A stretch of 64,000 bases of DNA from Bacteroidales bacterium (lineage in GTDB: Bacteria; Bacteroidota; Bacteroidia; Bacteroidales; UBA932). A program made the translations under genes and the position numbers. Below, one piece after another: positions 7,141 to 16,557 of the stretch. The stretch covers positions 121,058-185,057 of the forward strand of contig SUYP01000001.1 of the NCBI GenBank assembly GCA_015060395.1, in the 5' to 3' direction. The number at the start of each line of letters is the position of its first letter. The stretch's first letter is position 1. Under the pieces are notes generated by a model. The model did no database searches and was not told the DNA's origin. It was given only the letters and a program-made list of their open reading frames with translations.

Positions 7141-9231
7141 TTACTTACTCATCTGTGGTGTATTAAATTTACCCAAACCGGTATTATTCTTACTTGATTC
7201 ATTGAGTATCTTACCATCATGTCTCCTTGACTTTCCTACAGAGAAAGTATATGTGGCAGTTAGTCGCACCATGTGATGAAGAGGTTTCCAATCTTTATTT
7301 TCATAATATCTAAAAATTGGTAGGTCTGCAACGGTATAATTGTTATGTCCCGAATAATTGTATTTAGCACCGACAGACCAATTGCCAAATTTATATTGAA
7401 CAGTTCCTGCATACTGAAGACTACCACGAGATAGCAAATCTCCGTCATACTCCTTTGTTGGGGAATTGATGTTAAAGATTAGTGATAAATTATTGAATGA
7501 AGCCGTTACATTTCCTCCGAAACGCAAATAATCAAAGTTTATTCTTTGAGATGGGGTGTCAAATCGTGAAATATAATATTCTACATATGGAGATATTTCT
7601 AACCACTTGAACGGATACCAACTACCATACAAATCAAATCGGCACTCAAAGTCTCCTCCAATGTTTTGTGGTTGCAAATATACCTTATCGTTTGATTTTA
7701 CAATTGTAGTTGCCATTTTATTATGTGCATATGATGGTTGCACCATAAATACAATTTGATTTTTATTATTCGGAGAGAAATAAGCAAACGATAATTTCCC
7801 CGATGAAATCCAATAATTCTTTAAGTTCGGATTACCTACAGAAATGAACCAAGGGTCAAGATATGTTTCACTTTCGGTAATTTCATTCAATGAAGGTGAT
7901 ATATTCCGCATAGACAATGTCAATTGCACCGTTGCACCTTTCATTTTACCTTTTCCCCACCAGTCGGAATAAAGTCTTATATATGGCAAAATAGAAGTCT
8001 GAGAGACATCCGAAGATACTTGTTTCAATATGTTTACACCAACAGCAGGAACAAATGATATAGTATTCCATCTCCAAGAACCTCCCGCATTTAGAAATTC
8101 ATTATGCGAATATGGCTTATATTTAGAGTCAAATGATGTTTGATTAAGTTGTTTATATTCATATCTTGACCCTACGCTTAAAGAACCTCCCCAAAGAGGC
8201 GTTGCATAAACAGCATTAGTAATAAATGAATAAGAATCATTATCTACTCTTGACCGTATGCTGTAATCATAGTCGTTATTCAATGTATTATCTGATAACA
8301 TTGATTGCTCAGAATCAGAATAACTATTTCCAAGAGTATTGACTACATTTATAGCAAACAATCTACCTTTTTTCAATAGATATCGATAGTACAAATCAAC
8401 AGCCATAGTGTTGGAACGGCTTTTCAAGAAACTTGTTCCATCGCCTTGATAACTCATACCATCCGTTGCAATCTTCCCTGTTCTTGTTTCTTCTTCTTGC
8501 AGTGGTTCTATGATAGAATACAGTTTTGCGTTAAACAAATGATTACCTTGATATCTTTGATATGATGTGCTAATATTATGATATTGACCTTTATGACGGG
8601 TTGTTCCTGCATAATTGGAACTTAATTGTGGACTATAAATAAAATCCGTCTGATTGTCAATATTCCCAATATTTCGATAATCTAAAAGATATCCTATCTT
8701 AACTTGATTCAGAGAATCCGAATATGTTAAATCCACTTGATTGGTGCCATAACCTGTATTTACAGCATTAGATGTATTGAAATAACCAGAATAAGACCTG
8801 TCGTGTCTTTTCTTTACAACAATATTTACTACAGGTCCTTCTGTCAAACTCATGTATTGAGGTGGGGCGACTGAATAATACTCCACATTCTTTATGTCAC
8901 CACCTTTGTATCCTCTCAAATCTACAGCAGTTGAAGGTACTCCATTAATAAGAATATAAACCTCTTGCCTGTCCCACGATTTCAAAGTTGTTTCATTGAT
9001 TGATGTCTGAAACAACTCTAATGAAGATACAGCATCCAACGCATTTGTACCAAAAGCCCTATTATCTTTGGATAAATATAAAACATCATGGTCGGCTTTA
9101 TGAATTATTCTTTCAGCTTTTACAACAACTTCATCCAAAGTGACAACTTTTGTAGTATCTATAACTTCTTGCGATAAAGCACTAAAAGCATTGCTCAATG
9201 CTACCAATAAAACGAATACTCTCCACTTCAT
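7141..9231 (-). CDS. TonB-dependent-receptor-like outer-membrane beta-barrel protein
   Basis: 696 residues. A signal peptide (about 1-20, cleavage near ALSQ) precedes a plug-like domain (TLDEVVVKAE, LINGVPSTAVDLRGYKGGDI, NIVVKKRHDRS; about 25-125). A long series of aromatic-alternating beta strands follows to the C terminus. It lacks the carboxypeptidase-regulatory N-terminal domain of SusC proteins and has no SusD partner. The gene is clearly AT-richer than the host DNA and lies inside the predicted element, oriented against the mobility genes, so it is probably cargo. The substrate is unknown. A near-match -7 element (TATCTTTA on the minus strand, near 9257) lies upstream. Confidence 0.85.
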   Translation of the reverse strand: MKWRVFVLLVALSNAFSALSQEVIDTTKVVTLDEVVVKAERIIHKADHDVLYLSKDNRAFGTNALDAVSSLELFQTSINETTLKSWDRQEVYILINGVPSTAVDLRGYKGGDIKNVEYYSVAPPQYMSLTEGPVVNIVVKKRHDRSYSGYFNTSNAVNTGYGTNQVDLTYSDSLNQVKIGYLLDYRNIGNIDNQTDFIYSPQLSSNYAGTTRHKGQYHNISTSYQRYQGNHLFNAKLYSIIEPLQEEETRTGKIATDGMSYQGDGTSFLKSRSNTMAVDLYYRYLLKKGRLFAINVVNTLGNSYSDSEQSMLSDNTLNNDYDYSIRSRVDNDSYSFITNAVYATPLWGGSLSVGSRYEYKQLNQTSFDSKYKPYSHNEFLNAGGSWRWNTISFVPAVGVNILKQVSSDVSQTSILPYIRLYSDWWGKGKMKGATVQLTLSMRNISPSLNEITESETYLDPWFISVGNPNLKNYWISSGKLSFAYFSPNNKNQIVFMVQPSYAHNKMATTIVKSNDKVYLQPQNIGGDFECRFDLYGSWYPFKWLEISPYVEYYISRFDTPSQRINFDYLRFGGNVTASFNNLSLIFNINSPTKEYDGDLLSRGSLQYAGTVQYKFGNWSVGAKYNYSGHNNYTVADLPIFRYYENKDWKPLHHMVRLTATYTFSVGKSRRHDGKILNESSKNNTGLGKFNTPQMSK

Positions 9232-9347
9232 AATTTACCAATTTGCAATTTTAGTGTAAAGATAAGCATTATTTATGAACAGGTGACTTCAAAAGTACTT
9301 AATTTATTGGCATACAAAACTTTTGTTAAAAACATTTTGATATATCA

Positions 9348-9367
9348 ATATATATATATATATATAT
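9348..9367. repeat. (AT)10 dinucleotide run
   Basis: Twenty bases of alternating A and T lie in the AT-rich gap between the outer-membrane gene and the right end of the element. The gap 9232-9705 otherwise holds the promoter at 9450, a possible 22-codon frame, the right att-like copy and the addB promoter. Confidence 0.8.
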
Positions 9368-9449
9368 TAACGCGCGTAAAAACATAGTCATACAGAATAA
9401 ATGGTAGTATAAAAAACAGTATATATTCTTTCGCTGTTATTATTTTTTG

Positions 9450-9457
9450 TACCTTTG
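9450..9457 (+). promoter_or_regulatory. -7 element near the right end of the mobile element
   Basis: TACCTTTG is an exact match to TAnnTTTG. A transcript from here would start near 9464, cross the small frame at 9508-9576 and could run into addB. An outward-reading promoter at an element end can drive flanking host genes. Confidence 0.45.
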
Positions 9458-9498
9458 TCGCATCAAGAGTTATCACATTGTAGCATAACAATGAAGAA

Positions 9499-9532
9499 CT
9501 CAGAAATATGAACGGTTGCTATCTCGTTACCC
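9499..9532. repeat. Right att-like repeat of the mobile element
   Basis: Contains CTCAGAAATA (9499-9508) followed directly by GAACGGTTGC (9510-9519) and TTACCC (9527-9532). The first part matches left copy A and the second part left copy B, so this copy joins features of both. If it is attR, the element spans about 1.10 to 9.53 kb (about 8.4 kb). A separate 10-bp repeat CTGCGTTTTG at 1063-1072 and 9667-9676 is a weaker alternative boundary. Confidence 0.45.
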
Positions 9533-9576
9533 AATTTTCAAGCAATCTGAATAACCGTTTAATTATGAGATAATTG
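9508..9576 (+). CDS. Possible 22-residue peptide
   Basis: ATG at 9508 to TAA at 9576, starting MNGCYLVTQ, about 44 bp downstream of the probable start of the transcript from the promoter at 9450. It overlaps the right att-like repeat. There is no family to compare with and no ribosome-binding site, so coding is a guess based on position alone. The left repeat copy B does not encode it because a stop codon replaces the start. Confidence 0.2.
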
Positions 9577-9690
9577 CAATTTTAGCGTTATTTTTATCAA
9601 AAATTCAAAAAAAAGATATAAATTGTGTGAAAATATGGCCTTTTGCCGAAATCTGCCCTGCTTGTGCTGCGTTTTGGCAATCGGATATGT

Positions 9691-9698
9691 TATTTTTG
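9691..9698 (+). promoter_or_regulatory. -7 promoter element for addB
   Basis: TATTTTTG lies 7 bp before the ATG at 9706 and 16 bp before the one at 9715. The leader would be extremely short, and the longer reading frame from a TTG at 9643 is excluded because it would cross this promoter. Confidence 0.5.
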
Positions 9699-9705
9699 CA
9701 ACCAA

Positions 9706-12681
9706 ATGAATGATATGAATCCGTTTCTGAAACAGGTCGCCGACCACTATTTTAAAGAAGGAAATATACAGAGAAGATGCTTTATCTTTCCTAACCGGAG
9801 ATCGATGCTTTTCTTCAGGAAATATCTGTGCGAGAATGTTGCTGACAGCAGGGAGAATCCGATACTTGCCCCTCAGATGCTCACGATCAATGATCTGTTC
9901 TCGAAGGCCAGCGGAGCGAGAGTAGCCGACAGAGTGCGGCTTCTTATAGATCTCTATGCCAGTTACCGCGAACTGAATCCGGCAGCAGAGACTCTGGATG
10001 AATTCATCTTCTGGGGAGATATGATGCTCGGGGACTTCAATGATGTGGACAAATATCTTGTCGATCCCGTCCAGCTTTTTCGGAACGTGTCTGATTATAA
10101 GGAGATGCAGGATGATTTCAGCCATCTCACGCCCGTGCAGAAGGCGGCCATCAATGCCTTCATCAAGCATTTCAAGGATGAGGCAGGCAGACTGACTGTG
10201 CATCTCGACACGGATGACCCGGATGTGAAGGGCAAGTTCCTGCAGATATGGAACATTATGCTTCCTCTGTATGAGAAGTTCAATGCATTGCTTGATGCCA
10301 AGGGCCTTGCGTACGAGGGAAAGGTATATCGTCATCTGGCTTATCAGCTCAAGAACCATCCTGCAGAAGACATATTCGCTGCAGTCTTCCCGCGTGTGGA
10401 AAAGTTTGTGTTTGTCGGGCTGAATGCATTGAATGAAGCGGAAAAGACGGTCTTGAGAAAGCTCCGTGATGCTTCTATGGCCGAATTCTGCTGGGATTGG
10501 TCGGGTGATATGATACGTGATCCTCAGAACCGTTCCTCTTTCTTTATGTCGGACAATGTAAAGGAGTTTCCGCAGGCATTCAGCTTGGATGCGGAGGGGC
10601 TTCCGCTCCCTCATTTCAGAGTAGTGAGCGTAGCTTCATCTGTAGGACAGGCCAAACGTCTGCCGGATATAATAGGACAGATCGCCGATATGCAGACGGA
10701 AGGCGATCTGTCAAAGGTGGGCAGATTCGGGAAGAAGGGAGCGGACTGCGCCATAGTGCTTCCGGATGAGAATCTTCTCAAGCCGGTGTTGAACTCCATT
10801 CCGCAGGAAATATCGGATATAAATGTCACTATGGGACTTCCGATGAAGTCGAGCGGACTGTATGTGCTGATGTCCGCACTTGCTTCAGTCCAGCTGAATG
10901 CGGTGAAAAGGAAGGGACAGTGGTATTTCTATCATAAGCAGGTGTGGGAGGTGTTCGCATCGGAGATATTCCGCAAATCTGCCGATCCTGCAACTATGGA
11001 TGTGATAGCCTCAGTCAAGAAGGAAGCCAGATTCTATATACCTCAGAGTGACCTTTCCGGAACTCCTGTTCTGGATGCTTTGTTCGTGCCTGTGCTTGAG
11101 GATGTGAAATCCCGTTCGGCAGAGCAGGTGCGTGCATTCGCAGATTATCAGATGTCGGTTCTCAAGACCGTGTCTCTGGCGCTGGCAAAGGATAAGGAAA
11201 TGGCTCTGGAGCTGGAGTATGCAAAGGAATATTACAGAAGCGTCAGCCAGATAAGACAGATCGGCCTCGAGGTACTTCCTGTGACCTATATCAGGCTTAT
11301 CGGCCAGCTTCTCGGTGCGGTCTCTGTCCCTTTCCGGGGAGAACCTCTGAAGGGACTTCAGATTATGGGGCCTCTGGAGACCCGCGCTCTGGATTTCCGC
11401 AATCTCATAATCCTTTCTGTCAATGAAGGAGTGTTTCCGCGGCGCAATGTCAGTTCATCCTTCATCCCTCCTGAACTGCGCAAAGGCTTCGGCCTTCCGA
11501 CATACGAGTATCAGGATGCCGTATGGGCATATTATTTCTACAGGATGATATCCCGTGCTGAGAATGTATGGATGCTGACGGATTCCCGTACAGAAGGTCT
11601 GAAGTCAGGGGAGGAGAGCCGTTATATAAAGCAGCTGGAATATCATTTCGGTGTTCCGCTGGACAGATATGTGGTGAGGTATGACAATATGGCTGCCGCC
11701 ACCGTGCCTGAACTTGTCAAGACCGATGAAGATGTCGCCAAGATAAAGTCTTCCGTTTTGTCAGCCACCACCCTGCAGAATTATCTGGCCTGTCCTGCCA
11801 AGTTCTATTTCGGAACGGTCAAGGAACTTGCCTTGGAAGAGGAAGTTTCGGAGTCCCTCGATTACGGAATGTTCGGTACGGTATTTCACGATACTATGAG
11901 GGCATTATATACATCTCCTTACGCAATGTCCGAAGATTTCCATTTTGATTACGAGGGCATAAATGAGAGGGGCCTGACTGACCGTCTGGACAGGATCACC
12001 AGGGCATATATTACAGAGTGGATCGGCAGGAAGAAAGATATCAGAAAAAAGGTCAATGCTCTGATAATCAGTCAGCTGAATACTGTGGAAGTCACAGGCA
12101 GGAACCTTGTGCTGGCAGAGGTGATAGTGAAATATGTAATCAAGACTCTTGAGAGGGATCTCGAGCTTCTTGAGGCAGAGGGCTGCGACGCGATTGAAAT
12201 ATTGGGCAGGGAAATAAAGGTGCGCGGCGAGTTCCACGGGCAGAAATTCAAGGGATTCATCGACCGCCTGGACAGTTTCCGCCCGGATCAGGCCAGGGTC
12301 GTTGACTACAAGACCGGAAAAGTCCTCGATGATGATGAGAAGATCGACGACGGCAATGCAGAGGCGATAGCAGACAAGATATTCGCCCCTGACGTCAAGG
12401 ACAGGCCGAAGATCGCGCTTCAGTTCTATATTTACGACCTTCTGATCAGAAACCGTCCGGAAGTCAAGGGCAGGAATATATGCAATTGTATATATTCGAC
12501 ATCAGGACTGTTCAAGGAGGCCCCAAAGACATACCCTTGCAACGAGACATTCTTCAATGCGGTTTCAGTGCGTCTGGAAAAGCTTCTGGACGAAATGTAT
12601 GACACTTCGGTTCCTTTCAGAAGGACCGGTGATGAGACTGTTTGCCAATATTGTGATTTCAAGACCATCTGCGGAAAATGA
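9706..12681 (+). CDS. addB: AddB-type nuclease subunit of the double-strand-break repair complex
   Basis: About 991 residues. The N-terminal helicase-like region has lost its Walker A site (IFPNRRSMLFFRKYL in its place), as is usual for AddB. The C-terminal PD-(D/E)XK nuclease shows Asp853 (GFIDRLD) and Asp867-x-Lys869 (VDYKTGK). Four Cys (696, 980, 983, 989; CxxCxxxxxC at the end) match the iron-sulfur staple of AddB. With AddA it resects DNA ends for RecA loading. Its stop overlaps the addA start by four bases (ATGA). The start may be 9706 or 9715; a TTG-initiated form is unlikely. It is the first host gene right of the mobile element. Confidence 0.9.
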   Translation: MNDMNPFLKQVADHYFKEGNIQRRCFIFPNRRSMLFFRKYLCENVADSRENPILAPQMLTINDLFSKASGARVADRVRLLIDLYASYRELNPAAETLDEFIFWGDMMLGDFNDVDKYLVDPVQLFRNVSDYKEMQDDFSHLTPVQKAAINAFIKHFKDEAGRLTVHLDTDDPDVKGKFLQIWNIMLPLYEKFNALLDAKGLAYEGKVYRHLAYQLKNHPAEDIFAAVFPRVEKFVFVGLNALNEAEKTVLRKLRDASMAEFCWDWSGDMIRDPQNRSSFFMSDNVKEFPQAFSLDAEGLPLPHFRVVSVASSVGQAKRLPDIIGQIADMQTEGDLSKVGRFGKKGADCAIVLPDENLLKPVLNSIPQEISDINVTMGLPMKSSGLYVLMSALASVQLNAVKRKGQWYFYHKQVWEVFASEIFRKSADPATMDVIASVKKEARFYIPQSDLSGTPVLDALFVPVLEDVKSRSAEQVRAFADYQMSVLKTVSLALAKDKEMALELEYAKEYYRSVSQIRQIGLEVLPVTYIRLIGQLLGAVSVPFRGEPLKGLQIMGPLETRALDFRNLIILSVNEGVFPRRNVSSSFIPPELRKGFGLPTYEYQDAVWAYYFYRMISRAENVWMLTDSRTEGLKSGEESRYIKQLEYHFGVPLDRYVVRYDNMAAATVPELVKTDEDVAKIKSSVLSATTLQNYLACPAKFYFGTVKELALEEEVSESLDYGMFGTVFHDTMRALYTSPYAMSEDFHFDYEGINERGLTDRLDRITRAYITEWIGRKKDIRKKVNALIISQLNTVEVTGRNLVLAEVIVKYVIKTLERDLELLEAEGCDAIEILGREIKVRGEFHGQKFKGFIDRLDSFRPDQARVVDYKTGKVLDDDEKIDDGNAEAIADKIFAPDVKDRPKIALQFYIYDLLIRNRPEVKGRNICNCIYSTSGLFKEAPKTYPCNETFFNAVSVRLEKLLDEMYDTSVPFRRTGDETVCQYCDFKTICGK

Positions 12682-15600
12682 TAGAGATACTTAAAGCATC
12701 GGCGGGTTCGGGAAAGACCTACAACCTGGCCAGAAAATATATAAGCCTTCTGCTTCGCAACAAAGACAGGTATGCCTACCGGCATATCCTTGCAGTGACC
12801 TTTACGAACAAGGCTACAGATGAGATGAAGAGCAGGATCCTGAGGGAACTGCATATTATGGCCGTCGATCCTCATTCTTCCAAATACAGGGCATATTTCG
12901 TCCCTTCTCTGTTCCCATCGGAAAGTGATATGCAGAAAAAGGCGGAAGCTGTGCTGCGTGACATACTTCACGACTACAGTGCTTTCGCGGTAAGTACGAT
13001 AGACCGCTTTTTCCAGCAGACCCTGAAGGCATTTTCGCGTGAGATAGGACAGTTCGCTTCCTATCAGGTGGAACTTGACAAGAAATCGCTGATAGCGGAA
13101 AGTGTGGACAGGATTCTGGATTCATTGACCGAGAATGACAGCGGCCTGTTGCCTTGGCTGACCGATAATGTCCTTGAACAGATCGAACAGGGAGGCAGGT
13201 TCAGCCTTGATGCCAATCTTCTGGGAATGGCTGAGAGACTGAAGTCTTCTCAAAGACAGGAGGCTATGGAAGCGGCCGGAATCGATGCGGATGATTATTC
13301 GAAAGACAGTCTTATGAATATAAGGCAGGAATGCCGCAACATCATTTCATCTTTCCGCGATGCGGTAAAGGAGAAGGCTGCCAGGGTTCTGGATCTTATG
13401 ATCAAGGCTGGAGTCGATCCTGCAGACAGTTCGTATCATTTTATGTCGGAACTGCATAAATATTCCGAGCTTGCCGATACAGATGCAGTCCCTATGCTTT
13501 CGGACCGGTTCGCGAAATACGCTCCGGACTATGAGAAATGGTTCTCCAAGGCTAAGGCAAAGACTCTGCTTCCGAAGGTATGGCCCTTCCTTGAAGCTCC
13601 TATGGATGATTTCTGTGCGCTCTTCGGACGGGAATTCGATGTATATAATACAGCCTGCATACTTGACGGACAGCTCTATGGTCTGGGCGTGGCCGGTGAA
13701 TTGTCCAGGACATATAATGAACTGATGAAGGAGAAGAATGTCTTGTGTCTGGATGATTCAAATACGATTCTTCGCGGCATAATCGACAAATCGGATGCAC
13801 CTTTTGTCTATGAGAAGATAGGTGTACGCTACGACCATTATCTGCTGGACGAGTTTCAGGATACAGCCCGTGTCCAGTGGCAGAATTTCAGTCCTCTTCT
13901 CAGAGAAAGCGAGTCCAGAGGCGGTGATAATCTGATAGTCGGGGATGTAAAGCAGAGCATCTACAGATGGAGAGGATCCGACTGGAAACTTCTTCGTGAG
14001 ACAGTGCCTGCGGAATTCCCGGATAACAGCCAGAGGCCGCTTGACACCAACTTCAGAAGCCTTTCCAGCATCATAAACTTCAATAATGCCTTCTTCAAGG
14101 CTGCAGCAGAGGTTCTGGACGGCATATCGGGATATGACAAGGACGGGCCGATGTCTGAGATCTATTATGATGTGAAACAGGATGTATATAGGTCTGATGA
14201 GGATCCCGGCAATGTCAGCTGTACGTTCTGTCCTAAGAATCAGGAGCTTCATAAGGTGCTGGACAGCGTGATGGAGGCACAGGCAGCCGGTGCGCGGCTT
14301 TCTGAGATCGCAGTGCTCGTGCGAAACAATGACAGCGGAGAAAAGGTGGCGGCATTTCTTATAGACAATGGCATCGCTGTCATTACAGATGATTCCCTGA
14401 GGGTCAAGAGTTCCATCACGGTGCGCCGCCTGGTGTCTCTGATGTCTCTCGTGGATAATCCGGATGATACGGTCAACAGCTACCTTGCCCGGTCGATGGA
14501 TATCGAGATTCCGCGCTCCTGCAGTTCATTGACCGATATGGCGGAAAGCCTTCTGAGGAGTATCAAAAAGAATGACTCTGATGATTCCTGGATCGGGGAA
14601 GTGCTCCATATCCAGTCGTTTATGGATTATATACAGGATTATGTCAATTCGAACGGAAACAATCTGAGGGGCTTCCTGAAAGCCTGGGATACTGCCAATC
14701 CTTCCATAAGCTCTCCGGCATCGGGTGAGTGTGTCCGTGTGATGACGATACATAAGTCCAAAGGACTTGCATTCCCATACGTCATTGTACCTTTCGTGGA
14801 AACCATAATCCTTTATAAGCCTGACAGCCATTGGTGCAGTCCGAAACTGGAAGGGACCAGTCTTGAAGGGCTTGCAGACGGTGTGTATGATGTGTCGCTG
14901 AACACTTCTTCCGTCAACAGCCTTTTTGCTGAGGACTACAGGAGGGAAAACTTTCTGCAGCAGGTTGACAATATAAATACTCTCTATGTGGCGATGACAA
15001 GGCCGGCATTGGGCATACACTTGATTTCCTGTACTCCTCCGGCCAAATGTCTGACAGCGGTAAAGGATGGTAAGAAACCGGAATTCAAGGACTTTTCTCA
15101 GATCCTCTATTGGTATCTTTCTACTGTTTCCGGAGCTAAGACTACAGAAGAAGACGAGACGGTACGTTTTGATATAGGAGATATAGTCGATTTCAATTTA
15201 TACCGTGAGTCTGAGGATACGGACGTGATGGATTTCAGGATATCTTCTGAAAATGTATATCCTTCCATCGCACTGAATCCTGGCGATGAGGATGCGGAGA
15301 TTGATGTCCGTGAGAGGGGACGACTGAAGTATTCGGCTGACTCCGTTGATTTCTTCTCGGAGGGGGGAGAGGCCGGCATATCAGCTTCAAACAGAATAAA
15401 GGGTGTGGTCCTTCACGAAATCCTTTCGAGGATGACTGTGGCGGAAGATCTGGAATCGGCAGCCAGGGTGTCTCTGGATTCAGGTGATATTACTGCCGAA
15501 GAATATGAGGATGTCGTCGCCCTTATGAAAGAACGTGTCGCTTCCGCGGTACGTCGCGGATGGTTCCCTGAGGGGGAGGCTGAGATTCTGAATGAGACCA

Positions 15601-15815
15601 CTCTGATTGATACCGATGGCGTGATGTACCGTCCGGACAGGGTGATAATTTCAGATGGGAAGGTCACGGTGGTCGATTATAAGTTTGGAGAACACTACCG
15701 CATATATGAAGGCAAGCTCGAGAAATATGCCCGGATATGGACGAAGATGGGGTACCCGTCGGTTTCAGCCTGGCTTTGGTATGTCCATACTGACGAGGTG
15801 ATGCAGGTGGTCTGA
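12678..15815 (+). CDS. addA: AddA-type UvrD-family helicase-nuclease
   Basis: 1045 residues. Superfamily 1 helicase motifs are visible: Walker A ASAGSGKT (7-14), Walker B DEFQDT (from Asp391), motif III GDVKQSIYRWRGSD, motif V MTIHKSKGL and motif VI LYVAMTRP. A C-terminal PD-(D/E)XK nuclease domain has VLHEIL, YRPDRVI and Asp1000-x-Lys1002 (VVDYKFG). It forms the motor and second nuclease of the AddAB complex in the cytoplasm. It is translationally coupled to addB by the ATGA overlap. It is shorter than Firmicute AddA (about 1200 residues), which is normal for Bacteroidetes. Confidence 0.93.
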   Translation: MIEILKASAGSGKTYNLARKYISLLLRNKDRYAYRHILAVTFTNKATDEMKSRILRELHIMAVDPHSSKYRAYFVPSLFPSESDMQKKAEAVLRDILHDYSAFAVSTIDRFFQQTLKAFSREIGQFASYQVELDKKSLIAESVDRILDSLTENDSGLLPWLTDNVLEQIEQGGRFSLDANLLGMAERLKSSQRQEAMEAAGIDADDYSKDSLMNIRQECRNIISSFRDAVKEKAARVLDLMIKAGVDPADSSYHFMSELHKYSELADTDAVPMLSDRFAKYAPDYEKWFSKAKAKTLLPKVWPFLEAPMDDFCALFGREFDVYNTACILDGQLYGLGVAGELSRTYNELMKEKNVLCLDDSNTILRGIIDKSDAPFVYEKIGVRYDHYLLDEFQDTARVQWQNFSPLLRESESRGGDNLIVGDVKQSIYRWRGSDWKLLRETVPAEFPDNSQRPLDTNFRSLSSIINFNNAFFKAAAEVLDGISGYDKDGPMSEIYYDVKQDVYRSDEDPGNVSCTFCPKNQELHKVLDSVMEAQAAGARLSEIAVLVRNNDSGEKVAAFLIDNGIAVITDDSLRVKSSITVRRLVSLMSLVDNPDDTVNSYLARSMDIEIPRSCSSLTDMAESLLRSIKKNDSDDSWIGEVLHIQSFMDYIQDYVNSNGNNLRGFLKAWDTANPSISSPASGECVRVMTIHKSKGLAFPYVIVPFVETIILYKPDSHWCSPKLEGTSLEGLADGVYDVSLNTSSVNSLFAEDYRRENFLQQVDNINTLYVAMTRPALGIHLISCTPPAKCLTAVKDGKKPEFKDFSQILYWYLSTVSGAKTTEEDETVRFDIGDIVDFNLYRESEDTDVMDFRISSENVYPSIALNPGDEDAEIDVRERGRLKYSADSVDFFSEGGEAGISASNRIKGVVLHEILSRMTVAEDLESAARVSLDSGDITAEEYEDVVALMKERVASAVRRGWFPEGEAEILNETTLIDTDGVMYRPDRVIISDGKVTVVDYKFGEHYRIYEGKLEKYARIWTKMGYPSVSAWLWYVHTDEVMQVV

Positions 15816-15840
15816 GATTGTAAATCTCAAAACAGTTTAT

Positions 15841-15848
15841 TATATTTG
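15841..15848 (+). promoter_or_regulatory. -7 promoter element for the DUF4290-ftsK operon
   Basis: TATATTTG matches TAnnTTTG exactly. Its last three bases form the TTG of an upstream-extended frame, so the coding start must lie further downstream. Confidence 0.6.
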
Positions 15849-15869
15849 CAGATTGTGAAATATAATGAA

Positions 15870-16556
15870 ATGACAGATATGGAGAATAAGGAGATAGAGA
15901 CCTGTAAATTGTTGTATAACACTGAGAGAGTGAGACTTTTCATACCGGAGTATGGAAGAAATGTGCAGAAGATGGTGAATTATCTCAAGACTATCGACGA
16001 CAGGGAGAAACGTAACGAGCAGGCGAGAGCCATCATCAAGGTTATGGAGATCCTTAATCCTGCGGTACATCTTGAGGAGGATTTCGAACATAAGCTTTGG
16101 GATCATCTCTATATCATATCAGGCTTTGACCTTGATATTGACGCACCTTATCCGATGCCGGCTCCGGACAGTCTTAATACAAGGCCTGAGCCTGTGCCGA
16201 TGAGCACAAAGCCGATAAAGGCATCTCACTATGGAAGGAATATCGAGAATATAATCGAGCTGATCGCTGAAAAGGAGGATGGGGAAGTAAAGACGGAAAT
16301 GATCCGCCAGCTGGCTATCTATATGAGACAGCAGTATCTGATCTGGAACAAGGATACAGTGTCGGATGAAACCATATTCCAGGATATAGAAAAGCTTTCC
16401 GACTACAGGATAAAGATTCCGGAAGGACTTCAACTCAACAGGATCGATAACGGAGCTGTGTTTGCCCGTCCGGGACAGAATCCGCAGAAAGGAAAGATGC
16501 AGAATATGCGTCACAAGAACAATAATATGAGAATGCGTAACAAACAGCATAAGTAA
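15870..16556 (+). CDS. DUF4290 family protein
   Basis: About 228 residues, hydrophilic, with a conserved-looking N-terminal part (LLYNTERVRLFIPEYGRNVQ) and a basic Asn/Met-rich tail (MRHKNNNMRMRNKQHK). It matches my recollection of the Bacteroidetes family DUF4290, whose function is not known. No signal peptide or membrane segment is seen, so it is cytoplasmic. The tail suggests nucleic-acid or ribosome contact, but that is inference. ATGs at 15870 and 15879 are both possible. The ftsK start follows one base after the stop. Confidence 0.8.
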   Translation: MTDMENKEIETCKLLYNTERVRLFIPEYGRNVQKMVNYLKTIDDREKRNEQARAIIKVMEILNPAVHLEEDFEHKLWDHLYIISGFDLDIDAPYPMPAPDSLNTRPEPVPMSTKPIKASHYGRNIENIIELIAEKEDGEVKTEMIRQLAIYMRQQYLIWNKDTVSDETIFQDIEKLSDYRIKIPEGLQLNRIDNGAVFARPGQNPQKGKMQNMRHKNNNMRMRNKQHK

Positions 16557-16557
16557 T

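Noticed and set aside
9348..9367. (AT)10 run as a phase-variation site
   Set aside because: It is not in a coding frame or at a clear promoter spacing position, so only the simple repeat is recorded.
9643..9705. Upstream TTG start extending AddB by 21 residues
   Set aside because: It crosses the exact -7 promoter element at 9691-9698 and adds residues unlike AddB.
9559..10614. A 351-codon minus-strand frame opposite addB
   Set aside because: It runs into the addB promoter and has no recognisable domain.
15846..15869. TTG start for the DUF4290 gene
   Set aside because: The TTG is part of the promoter TATATTTG, so it would not be in the message.
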